Shown here one piece after another: positions 7,676 through 13,132 of a DNA stretch of 13,132 nt. Every line of letters starts with the position of its first letter. Positions within the stretch are counted from its first letter, which is position 1. A program made the translations under genes and the position numbers. The DNA is taken from the NCBI GenBank assembly GCA_022563275.1, contig JADFNR010000098.1:1-13132 (forward strand), in the 5' to 3' direction. Below the pieces are notes generated by a model. It was not told the origin of the DNA and searched no databases. It was given only the letters and a program-made list of their open reading frames with translations. This DNA is from Chloroflexota bacterium (lineage in GTDB: Bacteria; Chloroflexota; Dehalococcoidia; UBA3495).

Positions 7676-7893
7676 TTTGAATCGTAAGACAGGTGGGTTG
7701 GGATAGACGTGGCCGCTCAAGCTAGAACTCGCTCCCTCATTGACGTTGTCATCCCCGCAGACGGGCCCAGTGCCCGCATCGCTCGGAAAGTCGCCCTCAT
7801 AGTCCTTTTCAGCCGATGACCCGCCGGGTTCGCCGCCATCTCCGTCCCTGTCGCCTGGGGCCTTCTAAATCTAAAACATTACCGGGATGAACT

Positions 7894-8538
7894 ATGGACA
7901 TAACCTGGCTAGGACATTCTTGCTTTCGGCTGCATGACGCCGACATGGTGGTCGTGACAGACCCTTATCCTGCATCGATCGGCCTGACGGTCGATAACCG
8001 CCCGGCGTCGATCGTTACCGTAAGCAACCCACACCCCAATCACACCAACGCCGCCAGCATCGAAGGGGAACCAAAGGTATTCAGCAACCCCGGTGAGTAC
8101 GAATATAATGGCGTTACCGCTCGCGGTCTGATGACGCCGTTGGCGGAGGGCCAACCACAAGAGGAGCGCAACGTCGCATTTACCATTGAGATTGGCAACA
8201 TCAACATCTGCCACCTGGGCGATATCTCTGTACCCCTAACCACACGGATAGTCGATGAATTAAAGCCCGTGGACGTGGTACTGGTGCCCACAGGCGGAAA
8301 TTGCACTTTGGACATGGACCAGGTCTACCAGACCCTTCAGGACCTGGACGCCAAGATCGTGATTCCAATGCACTACAAAACGCCCAGCGTCAACGTCGAG
8401 GTGGACCCCATAGACAACTTCATCCGGCGCATGGGGCTGGATGAAGTGCAACCACAGCCACGTCTGGTGGTCACCAACAGCAATCTGGGCACCGACATGC
8501 GCGTAGTGGTGATGACCAGCCAGGGAAGGCCCAGGTAG
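7894..8538 (+). CDS. MBL-fold (UlaG-like) metal-dependent hydrolase-family protein with altered metal motif
   Basis: The 214-residue product belongs to the single-domain metallo-beta-lactamase fold group related to UlaG (COG2220-like): it opens with MDITWLGHSCFRL, followed by VVTDPY (Asp23), PGEYEYNGV (66-73), ICHLGDIS (His107, Asp110), VLVPTGGNCTLD (129-140) and the terminal IPMHYKTP (His160), all in the order of that group. The usual H-x-H-x-D-H signature is here N-P-H-P-N-H (residues 45-50, bases 8026-8043): the first His and the Asp are both Asn. Two or more ligands remain (His47, His50, His107, Asp110, His160), so metal binding may be reduced or the protein non-catalytic. The substrate is unknown. 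It is the only plus-strand gene in the window, a single transcription unit. A GGGAT sequence 9-10 bases before the ATG is a weak ribosome-binding site. Confidence 0.88.
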   Translation: MDITWLGHSCFRLHDADMVVVTDPYPASIGLTVDNRPASIVTVSNPHPNHTNAASIEGEPKVFSNPGEYEYNGVTARGLMTPLAEGQPQEERNVAFTIEIGNINICHLGDISVPLTTRIVDELKPVDVVLVPTGGNCTLDMDQVYQTLQDLDAKIVIPMHYKTPSVNVEVDPIDNFIRRMGLDEVQPQPRLVVTNSNLGTDMRVVVMTSQGRPR

Positions 8539-8850
8539 AACGCCGGTCTTCCCCTCCCTTCCCCCGCCTCGCATCCCTGGGCTCAGCTCCCTAAATCGCG
8601 TTCCAGCCACGTGTGTTCCACCACAAACTTGCTCTAGTTTGTACTGAAACAAGACCCCGCCACCGAGATGGGCGGGCGGGAAAAACCATCTCCAAACCGG
8701 GATATCAACCGCATATAGCTAGGGGCGTGCCGAATTTGCAAGCTGCGGATAGGAATGCCTACCAGACCGATGCGTTCATAGGCGAGTAGGCCGGCGGGCT
8801 TGGGCGGAAACAGCAAGAAATGGGAATTCCAATGGGAATTGCGGCGTGGT
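8539..8850. other. Convergent intergenic spacer without a supported gene
   Basis: A 312-bp gap between the end of the plus-strand MBL-fold gene and the end of the minus-strand surface-protein gene. It holds a 7-bp stem-loop ACAAACT/AGTTTGT (8623-8642, loop TGCTCT), a CCCGCC/GGCGGG stem-loop (8656-8676) that on the minus strand runs into TCTTGTTT, and a 10-bp tandem repeat AATGGGAATT (8819-8828 and 8831-8840). One of the stem-loops may stop transcription from either side, but neither has a proper T-tract. A 60-codon open frame (8634-8816, minus) shows no family feature. Confidence 0.5.
8656..8676 (-). terminator. Weak candidate terminator in the convergent spacer
   Basis: CCCGCC (8656-8661) pairs perfectly with GGCGGG (8671-8676) around a 9-base loop. 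Read on the minus strand, the stem is followed by GTCTTGTTT, a poor but T-rich tail. It lies about 175 bases beyond the stop of the minus-strand surface-protein gene. It could serve that gene, but a closer terminator might simply be unrecognisable. Confidence 0.3.
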
Positions 8851-9435
8851 TCAGGCTATTTTGCGCCGCGCGGCCAATAAAAGCCCTGCACCGAGCACCA
8901 CAGCCGCGGCGCCGGCCATCAAAGCGATCTTTGGCAAACGGGCCACGGAAGGGTCTCCCGCCACCGGCAATGAGGCGGTGGGAGTTAATCTGGGGGTCGG
9001 CTCCGGCAGGGGGGTCGGGTCCGGTACGGGCATCGGGTCCAGGAACGTCAAGTCCTGTACGTAGAAATCGAATACGCCGATGTACGGTCTGGATTCCACC
9101 GCCCGGATGCTGCCGAACTCGTTCACCAGATAGAAGGTGATGGTGTGTCCGACCAGAAGCTCGCTTGTGGGATTAACCTCCAGTTGGGCGAAGGTCCCGC
9201 CGGCATCGAGGCTGTACGGTGCGCTTTGGAATCCGCTTTCGCAATCGTCGATGCAGGCGATGAGAAGAGTGCCCTCCGGGGGAGGCGACCCTTGTAACAG
9301 CACGGCGCCGGAGAAGAAATCCTGGAAGAATGGCTGCGGAGGCCGTTCGGCCTGATTCGGGCCTGCCCCCAATAGCGCGAAGGCGGTAACCAGAAGGCCT
9401 GCGGTCAGAAATATGATTGCAGGTAACCGACTCAC
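8851..9435 (-). CDS. Exported membrane-anchored surface protein with Pro-rich stalk and LPVAG-type tail
   Basis: No named family recognised. From the GTG at 9435 the product is 194 residues: a signal peptide or N-terminal anchor (about 4-24, hydrophobic, ending near GAGP), a beta-rich domain (about 40-130) starting GAVLLQG and including a Cys pair in ACIDDCES, GGTF and GHTITF, a proline-rich stalk (about 134-152) and a tail with LPVAG (156-160), a transmembrane segment (about 170-188) and a basic end AARRKIA. That tail resembles a sortase sorting signal with Ala for Thr, or it may simply be a membrane anchor. GTG codons at 9444, 9438 and 9435 are possible starts; GAGGTG (9442-9447) sits 6 bases before 9435, so that one is preferred. 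The beta domain aligns by eye with that of the collagen-like protein upstream. Confidence 0.75.
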   Translation of the reverse strand: MSRLPAIIFLTAGLLVTAFALLGAGPNQAERPPQPFFQDFFSGAVLLQGSPPPEGTLLIACIDDCESGFQSAPYSLDAGGTFAQLEVNPTSELLVGHTITFYLVNEFGSIRAVESRPYIGVFDFYVQDLTFLDPMPVPDPTPLPEPTPRLTPTASLPVAGDPSVARLPKIALMAGAAAVVLGAGLLLAARRKIA

Positions 9436-9450
9436 CACGCACACCTCACA

Positions 9451-9460
9451 GGACCGGTCC
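9451..9460. promoter_or_regulatory. Perfect palindrome GGACCGGTCC in leader region
   Basis: A 10-bp perfect palindrome between the candidate promoter and the ribosome-binding site of the anchored surface-protein gene. Ten bases of it and its flank (GACCGGTCCG, 9452-9461) recur at 7596-7605 upstream of hrcA. It could be an operator; in GC-rich DNA chance cannot be excluded. Confidence 0.3.
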
Positions 9461-9475
9461 GATACCCCGATATGG

Positions 9476-9503
9476 GTTATAACGCCCGATGGCAGCTTGT
9501 TTA
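9476..9503 (-). promoter_or_regulatory. Candidate promoter for the anchored surface-protein gene
   Basis: On the minus strand TAAACA (9498-9503) and TATAAC (9476-9481) are spaced by 16 bp and match the -35 and -10 consensus at 4 and 5 of 6 positions. A start near 9469 would give a short leader of about 34 bases. The strong terminator at 9628-9664 isolates this gene from the collagen-like gene, so a promoter in this gap is expected. Confidence 0.4.
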
Positions 9504-9627
9504 AATTCCGGCTGGGTTCCGGCTTATCTAGATCAAGCCATCATAGACGACTCCATCGTCGCCTATAGAGCGGTCCTTTGCAATATGATTGGTGATTGTT
9601 TGTTCCGATTTTAGGGAGGGAGAATAT

Positions 9628-9664
9628 AAAGAGGGGGTCCCGTAGACACGGGGCCCCCTCTTTT
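9628..9664. terminator. Strong bidirectional-type rho-independent terminator
   Basis: GAGGGGGTCCCGT (9631-9643) pairs with ACGGGGCCCCCTC (9648-9660) over 13 bp with a single G-U pair and a 4-base loop AGAC. The stem is extended by AAA/TTT on the outside, so a T-run follows on either strand (TTTT on plus, TTTATATT on minus). It begins about 31 bases after the stop codon of the minus-strand collagen-like gene and is its evident terminator. Confidence 0.9.
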
Positions 9665-9694
9665 AAGTCCAACTTAAGGCTTCCTAATCGGGGA

Positions 9695-10345
9695 TTAGGC
9701 CCGCCTTCCCATCATATATGATCCACCGGCGGCCAATAGCGCGACGATGGCTACGATGAGTGCGATGAGAGCGAGCGTTCCTCCGCCGTCATCACCGGCC
9801 GCACCCGCAGATCCAGCGGAACCGGCAGATCCAGCGGAACCCGTGGCGCCGGCAGGTCCGGCAGGTCCAGCAGAGCCGGAAGAGCCGTCAGAGCCGGCAG
9901 CTCCAGCGGGGCCGGGACCGCCTGTGGCGCCGGTGGCGCCGGCGGGTCCGGCGGGTCCGGCAGGACCGGTAGAACCGGTGTCGCCACCGCCGCCAGGACC
10001 AGATCCGCTGGTTGCCGTGAGGTTCAAGATATCGCCGCCGCCCTCTTCCCAAACGATAGTCTGAGAAGCGTTGGCGCCGCTGACTTTGAACGACACTGTT
10101 TTGCCGGCGTAACCGGTGGTGCTCTCAACTTGAAGAACATACTGGCCGCCGGACGCGTTGGTGGCAGCCACTTGTTCCCCGTCCACCCATGCCGTGACAG
10201 CGGCTCCATCGACAGCGGTCGCGCCGTCCAGAGTGACTGTCCCCACGAATACGTGCGGCCGGGCGTTCTGGGCGAACGCGGCTGTAGGAATAGCTAGTAA
10301 TAGTGCCAAGGCCGTTACCAAGGCCAGGAATCTAGTTTTGGTCAT
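9695..10345 (-). CDS. Collagen-like surface protein with signal peptide and C-terminal membrane anchor
   Basis: A 216-residue exported protein. Order of parts: signal peptide MTKTRFLALVTALALLLAIP...AFAQ (cleavage near residue 26), a small beta domain (about 30-112) beginning HVFVGTVTLDG with GGQYVLQV and GKTVSFKV, a Gly-rich linker (113-120), 23 uninterrupted Gly-X-Y triplets (121-189) made mainly of GPA, GSA, GAT and GST, a transmembrane segment (190-209) and a short basic tail GRRA. Bacterial collagen-like proteins form trimeric triple helices, usually as surface stalks; here the repeat would be about 20 nm long. Membrane anchorage with the beta domain outward is inferred. A near-perfect AAGGAGG lies 5 bases before the ATG, so strong expression is likely. 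It follows the TIG-repeat gene by 86 bp and is closed by a strong terminator. Confidence 0.88.
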   Translation of the reverse strand: MTKTRFLALVTALALLLAIPTAAFAQNARPHVFVGTVTLDGATAVDGAAVTAWVDGEQVAATNASGGQYVLQVESTTGYAGKTVSFKVSGANASQTIVWEEGGGDILNLTATSGSGPGGGGDTGSTGPAGPAGPAGATGATGGPGPAGAAGSDGSSGSAGPAGPAGATGSAGSAGSAGSAGAAGDDGGGTLALIALIVAIVALLAAGGSYMMGRRA

Positions 10346-10350
10346 TCGGT

Positions 10351-10357
10351 CCTCCTT
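10351..10357 (-). promoter_or_regulatory. Strong ribosome-binding site of the collagen-like gene
   Basis: On the minus strand AAGGAGG stands 5 bases before the ATG at 10345. It is the best Shine-Dalgarno match in the window and fixes the start codon. Confidence 0.85.
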
Positions 10358-10378
10358 GTTTCATTAGTGGTTGGTGTT

Positions 10379-10413
10379 GCTAGGCCGTCCCGGTTTCGCC
10401 GGGACGGCCTAGC
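10379..10413 (-). terminator. Perfect 15-bp stem-loop between TIG-repeat and collagen-like genes
   Basis: GCTAGGCCGTCCCGG (10379-10393) pairs without mismatch with CCGGGACGGCCTAGC (10399-10413) around the loop TTTCG. It starts 19 bases after the stop of the TIG-repeat gene, a terminator's place, but on the minus strand it is followed by AACACCAACC rather than a T-run. It may therefore work as a partial terminator or as an RNA-stabilising 3' hairpin separating the two messages. No good promoter is seen between it and the collagen-like gene, so read-through or processing is plausible. Confidence 0.5.
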
Positions 10414-10431
10414 TTTGACCTTATCCTATCC

Positions 10432-12981
10432 TTAGTCTAGGGAGATCAGGTTCCAACCTGGGAACAAGGTCGTGTTCTGGAATGCCTGCTCGCTGGTCAC
10501 GTTTACCCAGACGATGTCGCCGGCTCCAGACTTCTCCAGAGTGTTGGCGTGCTCGAACGCAGGCCTCGGATCGTAGAATTCCCACGTCTGAGTTGCGTTG
10601 CTGAAGCGCCATACCCGGACTAGGTTGTCGTCATTAGCGATGAGGTCGGCGAAGATTACCGCAGGAGCGGTCGTGGCCGCCGCAGCGGTCCCCTTGACCT
10701 TAACAACGTTAATCGAGGTTGACACTTCAGCAGTGCCACCAATCTTAATGGTGACCAACTGAGATCCGGTGAGACCCGGTACCGTGAACTCCACAGTCAG
10801 GGAACCCACGTCGTCAGAAGTGCTGACCCCGGTCCGGACGTCCGCACCACCAATCTCCAGCTTCGAAAGACCGGAGTTGGGGGTGAAGCCGGCGGCTACG
10901 ACTGTTATGACGTCGCCCACCGTGGCTTCAGCAGCCGACAGAGTGATAGATGACTTGGGTATCGTCAACGTCACTGCCGTTGAACTGTTTCCGAGGGTAT
11001 CCGTAGCCGAGAAGGTGACGGTCTTGGGACCGACGCCGACCGTGCTTGGAATCGTCACATCAGCCGTGATTGTGCCATCGGTGGCCGCTACAACCACCGC
11101 AGTCCCCTTGGTCGTAGTGCCAGACTTCAGCGTTACCGTGACCGAGCTAGCTGGGACCCAGCCGGAGCCAGTTATCGTAACCGTCTGACCCATGGTGGCC
11201 GAGGATTTGCTGGCCGCAACCGTCGGCTGCGTTACGGTGAACGTGGCCGTTCCGGTGAGGGTGCCATCCGACAGTGAAACCGTCTTGGCACCGATGCCAG
11301 CATCCTTCGGGACCGTGATTGTAGTAGCCGGGACATCTCCAGCAGATGTCAACACGATTTCGGAGTGCGAGGTATCCAGCTTGCTATCAACTGTGACCGA
11401 ACCTGCGGTAACTGTTGCGTTCGGTGTGAACTTGGTACCTGAGACGAGGAACTTAGTCCCCCTCGGTCCGCTATCAGGGCTCAATACCAAGACACGGGAG
11501 CCCACGGTGAACTTGGCGGTCCCAGTGGCGGACTGGTCATCGGCGCCAACGATGGTCACCTTGATCGTGATGACGGTCTTCTTGGCGCTTGCCGGTATCG
11601 TGATCTGGTCGGAACCAGGCAGTGAACCGGTGCCGTCAGTGAACAACTGTTTCACCACGGTCTGGTCGGCCAAGATGTTTCCATCGGAATCGAAGTCAGG
11701 GCTAATGGTTATCTTGTTAAGGTCGTCCGCGTCTCGGCCGGCGGGGAATCCGGCACCAGTGACTGTCACCACCGTTCCAGGAGGACCACTTGTGGGCGAG
11801 ATCGTTACCTTGCTCGACTCCACCGTAACCGTCGCCGTGGCAGTGGCGCTACCAGCGTCAGTTATCCTCACCTGGTTTACACCGGTGGTTGCGTTACTCG
11901 GAATCGTGATCTTCAGCAAGAAGTCGTCCAGGTCGCCGTCCGCATCCCGGTCTGTGTGGGTCTTAGCAAACGATATTCCGGTGGTTTGCTTGGCAGTCAG
12001 TGCGAGAGATCCGAACTCAATATTGGTCGACGCGGCCACATTATTTTGAGTCGATCCCGCTGTGAAGTTCTTACCGGTAAGGGTGATCGTGTCTCCCCGC
12101 TTGCCGGTGGCGGTAGCGGTGAGGGTCGGCTTGAGTGTGATAGTAGCCGTTGTGGACTTTGTCACCGGGGTGGTGTTCGTGTCCGTCGCGGTGACCACCA
12201 AACCGGTAGTCGACTTCATCGTCGCCGCGATCTCAGCCCTTCCATCACTGCCAACAGTGGCAGAGCCCTTTACTGCGCCGGACAATGTGACCTTCAAGCC
12301 TGCGGTGAACCCGCCGACCTTAACGATTATTGTGTCGCCCTCGGCGGCCGAGACTTTGTCGATCGAAACCGTGGGGTTAAAGGTCTTCGCAATGGGAATC
12401 TTTCCGGCGGTCGTCTGCGAACTGGTGGATATCTTACCAGCGTCGTTGGCAGAGCCGGTCGAACCTGCCTTGCCGCTCTTCGCGGGGTTCACGAGACCAG
12501 CTAGCTGGCTAAAGAAGACCTTGACGACCTCATCATCGCCAATTTCAGCTGGAGTGTCGCCGGAGGCACTCTGGGCCGGAACGGTTATGGTCACCGTCTG
12601 GCCGGACACCGTTGGATCAGAAGTCAGCGGGTCTAATAAGAATGTCGCGGTTGCAACATCTGCAGTGCCACCGCCAGCAACCGAAATCCTAGATTTGTCA
12701 ATCGTTGCGGGAAGTATAACGCCTTTCGGGAACGTGATGGTTATCGTGCCTGATCCCTTGATCAATGCACCCGAACCAGAGACGCCGAACGTTACGTCCC
12801 ATGCTGCTTTTGCGTTAACGCTGGAACTCGACGGTTTCATGTCCACAACGTGGACAGAGCCGCTTACATCCTCAGCGCGCACTTCCGTAGTCGAAAACAT
12901 GCCCAAGGCGAACATCGTCGCGATGACGGCGATGGCCATGAGCAGTGCGAGCCCAAAAGTTGTTCCTATTTTAGTATTCAT
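10432..12981 (-). CDS. Large secreted TIG/Ig-like repeat surface protein (849 aa)
   Basis: Signal peptide 1-36 (hydrophobic core LALLMAIAVIATMFALGMF, likely cleavage after VRA). Residues 40-165 form an N-terminal Ig-like or cohesin-like beta domain, then a Gly/Ser/Lys linker (168-195). About six tandem TIG/IPT-like beta-sandwich repeats follow, starting near 203, 286, 391, 498, 585 and 678, each with the pattern G-x-x-[IV]-x-[VL]-x-[GA]-x-G-[FW], for example SPTSGPPGTVVTVTGAGF. Acidic DRDADGDLDD (344-353) and DFDSDG (429-434) resemble calcium loops. A C-terminal domain (about 775-849) with VWRFSNATQTWEFYDP and ending GWNLISLD looks like one found at the C-terminus of surface proteins in Dehalococcoidia-type Chloroflexota. 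The size, the Thr/Ser/Ala/Val-rich composition and the export signal suggest an adhesin or surface-layer component; no enzyme motif is present. AAGGAG 10 bases before the ATG supports this start. Confidence 0.88.
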   Translation of the reverse strand: MNTKIGTTFGLALLMAIAVIATMFALGMFSTTEVRAEDVSGSVHVVDMKPSSSSVNAKAAWDVTFGVSGSGALIKGSGTITITFPKGVILPATIDKSRISVAGGGTADVATATFLLDPLTSDPTVSGQTVTITVPAQSASGDTPAEIGDDEVVKVFFSQLAGLVNPAKSGKAGSTGSANDAGKISTSSQTTAGKIPIAKTFNPTVSIDKVSAAEGDTIIVKVGGFTAGLKVTLSGAVKGSATVGSDGRAEIAATMKSTTGLVVTATDTNTTPVTKSTTATITLKPTLTATATGKRGDTITLTGKNFTAGSTQNNVAASTNIEFGSLALTAKQTTGISFAKTHTDRDADGDLDDFLLKITIPSNATTGVNQVRITDAGSATATATVTVESSKVTISPTSGPPGTVVTVTGAGFPAGRDADDLNKITISPDFDSDGNILADQTVVKQLFTDGTGSLPGSDQITIPASAKKTVITIKVTIVGADDQSATGTAKFTVGSRVLVLSPDSGPRGTKFLVSGTKFTPNATVTAGSVTVDSKLDTSHSEIVLTSAGDVPATTITVPKDAGIGAKTVSLSDGTLTGTATFTVTQPTVAASKSSATMGQTVTITGSGWVPASSVTVTLKSGTTTKGTAVVVAATDGTITADVTIPSTVGVGPKTVTFSATDTLGNSSTAVTLTIPKSSITLSAAEATVGDVITVVAAGFTPNSGLSKLEIGGADVRTGVSTSDDVGSLTVEFTVPGLTGSQLVTIKIGGTAEVSTSINVVKVKGTAAAATTAPAVIFADLIANDDNLVRVWRFSNATQTWEFYDPRPAFEHANTLEKSGAGDIVWVNVTSEQAFQNTTLFPGWNLISLD

Positions 12982-12983
12982 CT

Positions 12984-12997
12984 ACTCCTATCTCCTT
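12984..12997 (-). promoter_or_regulatory. Double ribosome-binding site of the TIG-repeat gene
   Basis: On the minus strand AAGGAG (12992-12997) lies 10 bases and GGAGT (12984-12988) about 2-3 bases before the ATG at 12981. The first is the functional-looking one. No other start competes, since the signal peptide begins at this ATG. Confidence 0.6.
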
Positions 12998-13011
12998 GTT
13001 CTGCGTACCTG

Positions 13012-13057
13012 AAGCGAAGATTACTTCTGTGATCCTTTAACCTTTTGGACTTCGCTT
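13012..13057 (-). other. Leader stem-loop upstream of the TIG-repeat gene
   Basis: AAGCGAAG (13012-13019) and CTTCGCTT (13050-13057) form a perfect 8-bp inverted repeat with a 30-base AT-rich interior. On the minus strand it would lie in the 5' leader, just after the candidate transcription start and 15 bases before the ribosome-binding site, where it could stabilise the message or act in control. Function unknown. Confidence 0.4.
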
Positions 13058-13063
13058 GCATTC

Positions 13064-13105
13064 CATATAACGTTACTGAGAAGTGTGTTACCGATGTATT
13101 ACCGG
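13064..13105 (-). promoter_or_regulatory. Candidate promoter of the TIG-repeat gene with 11-bp direct repeat
   Basis: On the minus strand a TATATG (or TTATAT) -10-like box (13064-13070) has no good -35 box at the usual distance. Instead two direct repeats of CGGTAA (plus-strand TTACCG at 13088-13093 and 13099-13104) lie exactly 11 bp apart about 15 bp further upstream. This layout is like promoters activated by OmpR/PhoB-type regulators, where the direct repeat replaces the -35. The region beyond 13105 holds nothing I recognise. Confidence 0.35.
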
Positions 13106-13132
13106 TCTGCGAGTCCTCCAGGTGAACCGATC

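Larger units (their letters stand above)
7501..7893. other. Divergent intergenic spacer hrcA / MBL-fold gene
   Basis: This 393-bp spacer holds no convincing gene in any frame. It contains a candidate hrcA promoter with an overlapping dyad (7562-7598), a tandem ACCGG array (7632-7675), and a small TGAC-GTT-GTCA dyad at 7741-7751. TTGAC occurs at 7558, 7594 and 7740 on the plus strand and, inverted, at 7586. No TTAGCACTC/GAGTGCTAA (CIRCE) half-site is present. The plus-strand promoter for the downstream gene is not clear; only an AT-rich stretch at 7865-7880 is seen. Confidence 0.6.

Noticed and set aside
7501..7893. CIRCE operator upstream of hrcA
   Set aside because: Looked for TTAGCACTC and GAGTGCTAA on both strands, allowing small changes; nothing convincing.
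8634..8816. Minus-strand 60-codon frame in the convergent spacer
   Set aside because: No ribosome-binding site, no hydrophobic pattern or domain, and it crosses the GC-rich stem-loop; likely chance.
9544..9567. Inverted repeat GACGA-CTCCA-TCGTC with ATAG/CTAT flanks as a terminator or ncRNA
   Set aside because: The stem is only 5 bp with unpaired bases before the flanks and no T-run, so it is not supported as a feature.
9780..9990. Short tandem repeats in DNA (CCGGCAGGTCC-like) as a satellite or CRISPR-like array
   Set aside because: They are simply codons of the Gly-X-Y collagen repeat in frame, without spacers of constant length.
9747..10064. Plus-strand Pro/Ala/Glu-rich frame opposite the collagen-like gene
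   Set aside because: It is the complement of Gly-Pro-Ala triplet codons; the minus-strand reading has signal peptide, anchor and a strong ribosome-binding site.
11192..13012. Long plus-strand open frames (285 and 316 codons) opposite the TIG-repeat gene
   Set aside because: Their products are low-complexity Val/Ala/Pro/Ser strings without domains. They arise from the Thr/Val-rich codon pattern of the minus-strand gene, which has a signal peptide, recognisable repeats and a ribosome-binding site.

Overview
The window reads as a chromosomal piece of a GC-rich bacterium, most likely Chloroflexota (Dehalococcoidia or SAR202-like). This placement is inferred from protein style: a signal-peptide TIG-repeat surface protein ending in a C-terminal domain with W-x-F/YDP and GWNLIS motifs, a motif I associate with that phylum, and small surface proteins with a Gly-rich beta domain and a C-terminal membrane anchor. 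No 16S rRNA or other taxonomic marker is present. No tRNA, rRNA, CRISPR array, insertion sequence or phage gene was seen.

Left half (1-7500), all on the minus strand. Read in the direction of transcription, the order is hrcA (heat-shock repressor), polX (family X DNA polymerase with PHP domain), an unrecognised 254-residue protein, a hairpin terminator, then a new promoter and valS (valyl-tRNA synthetase), aroE (shikimate dehydrogenase) and the first 19 codons of aroC (chorismate synthase), which runs off the left edge. hrcA, polX and the unknown gene are packed tightly (6-bp gap, then a 4-bp ATGA overlap) and probably form one transcript. valS, aroE and aroC probably form a second one. Two consecutive shikimate-pathway enzymes next to an aminoacyl-tRNA synthetase suggests housekeeping metabolism rather than an accessory island.

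Middle (7501-8850). A 393-bp divergent spacer separates hrcA from a plus-strand metallo-beta-lactamase-fold (UlaG-like) protein whose metal-binding signature is altered. The spacer has no CIRCE element, the usual HrcA operator. It does contain a GTCAA-N3-TTGAC dyad overlapping a consensus -35 box, and four ACCGG motifs at an exact 11-bp period. A 312-bp convergent spacer without a convincing gene follows.

Right half (8851-13132), all minus strand, is a cell-surface block of three exported proteins: an 849-residue protein with about six TIG/Ig-like repeats; a 216-residue collagen-like protein with 23 continuous Gly-X-Y triplets and a C-terminal membrane anchor; and a smaller anchored protein with a proline-rich stalk and an LPVAG sequence before its anchor. 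The two small proteins appear to share one beta-sandwich domain. Clear stem-loops lie after the TIG gene and after the collagen-like gene. The upstream region of the TIG gene has an 11-bp direct repeat and a leader stem-loop. I found no evident new defence or mobile system. The most interesting items are the surface-protein block, the 11-bp repeat arrays, the altered MBL-fold protein and the unknown gene coupled to polX.
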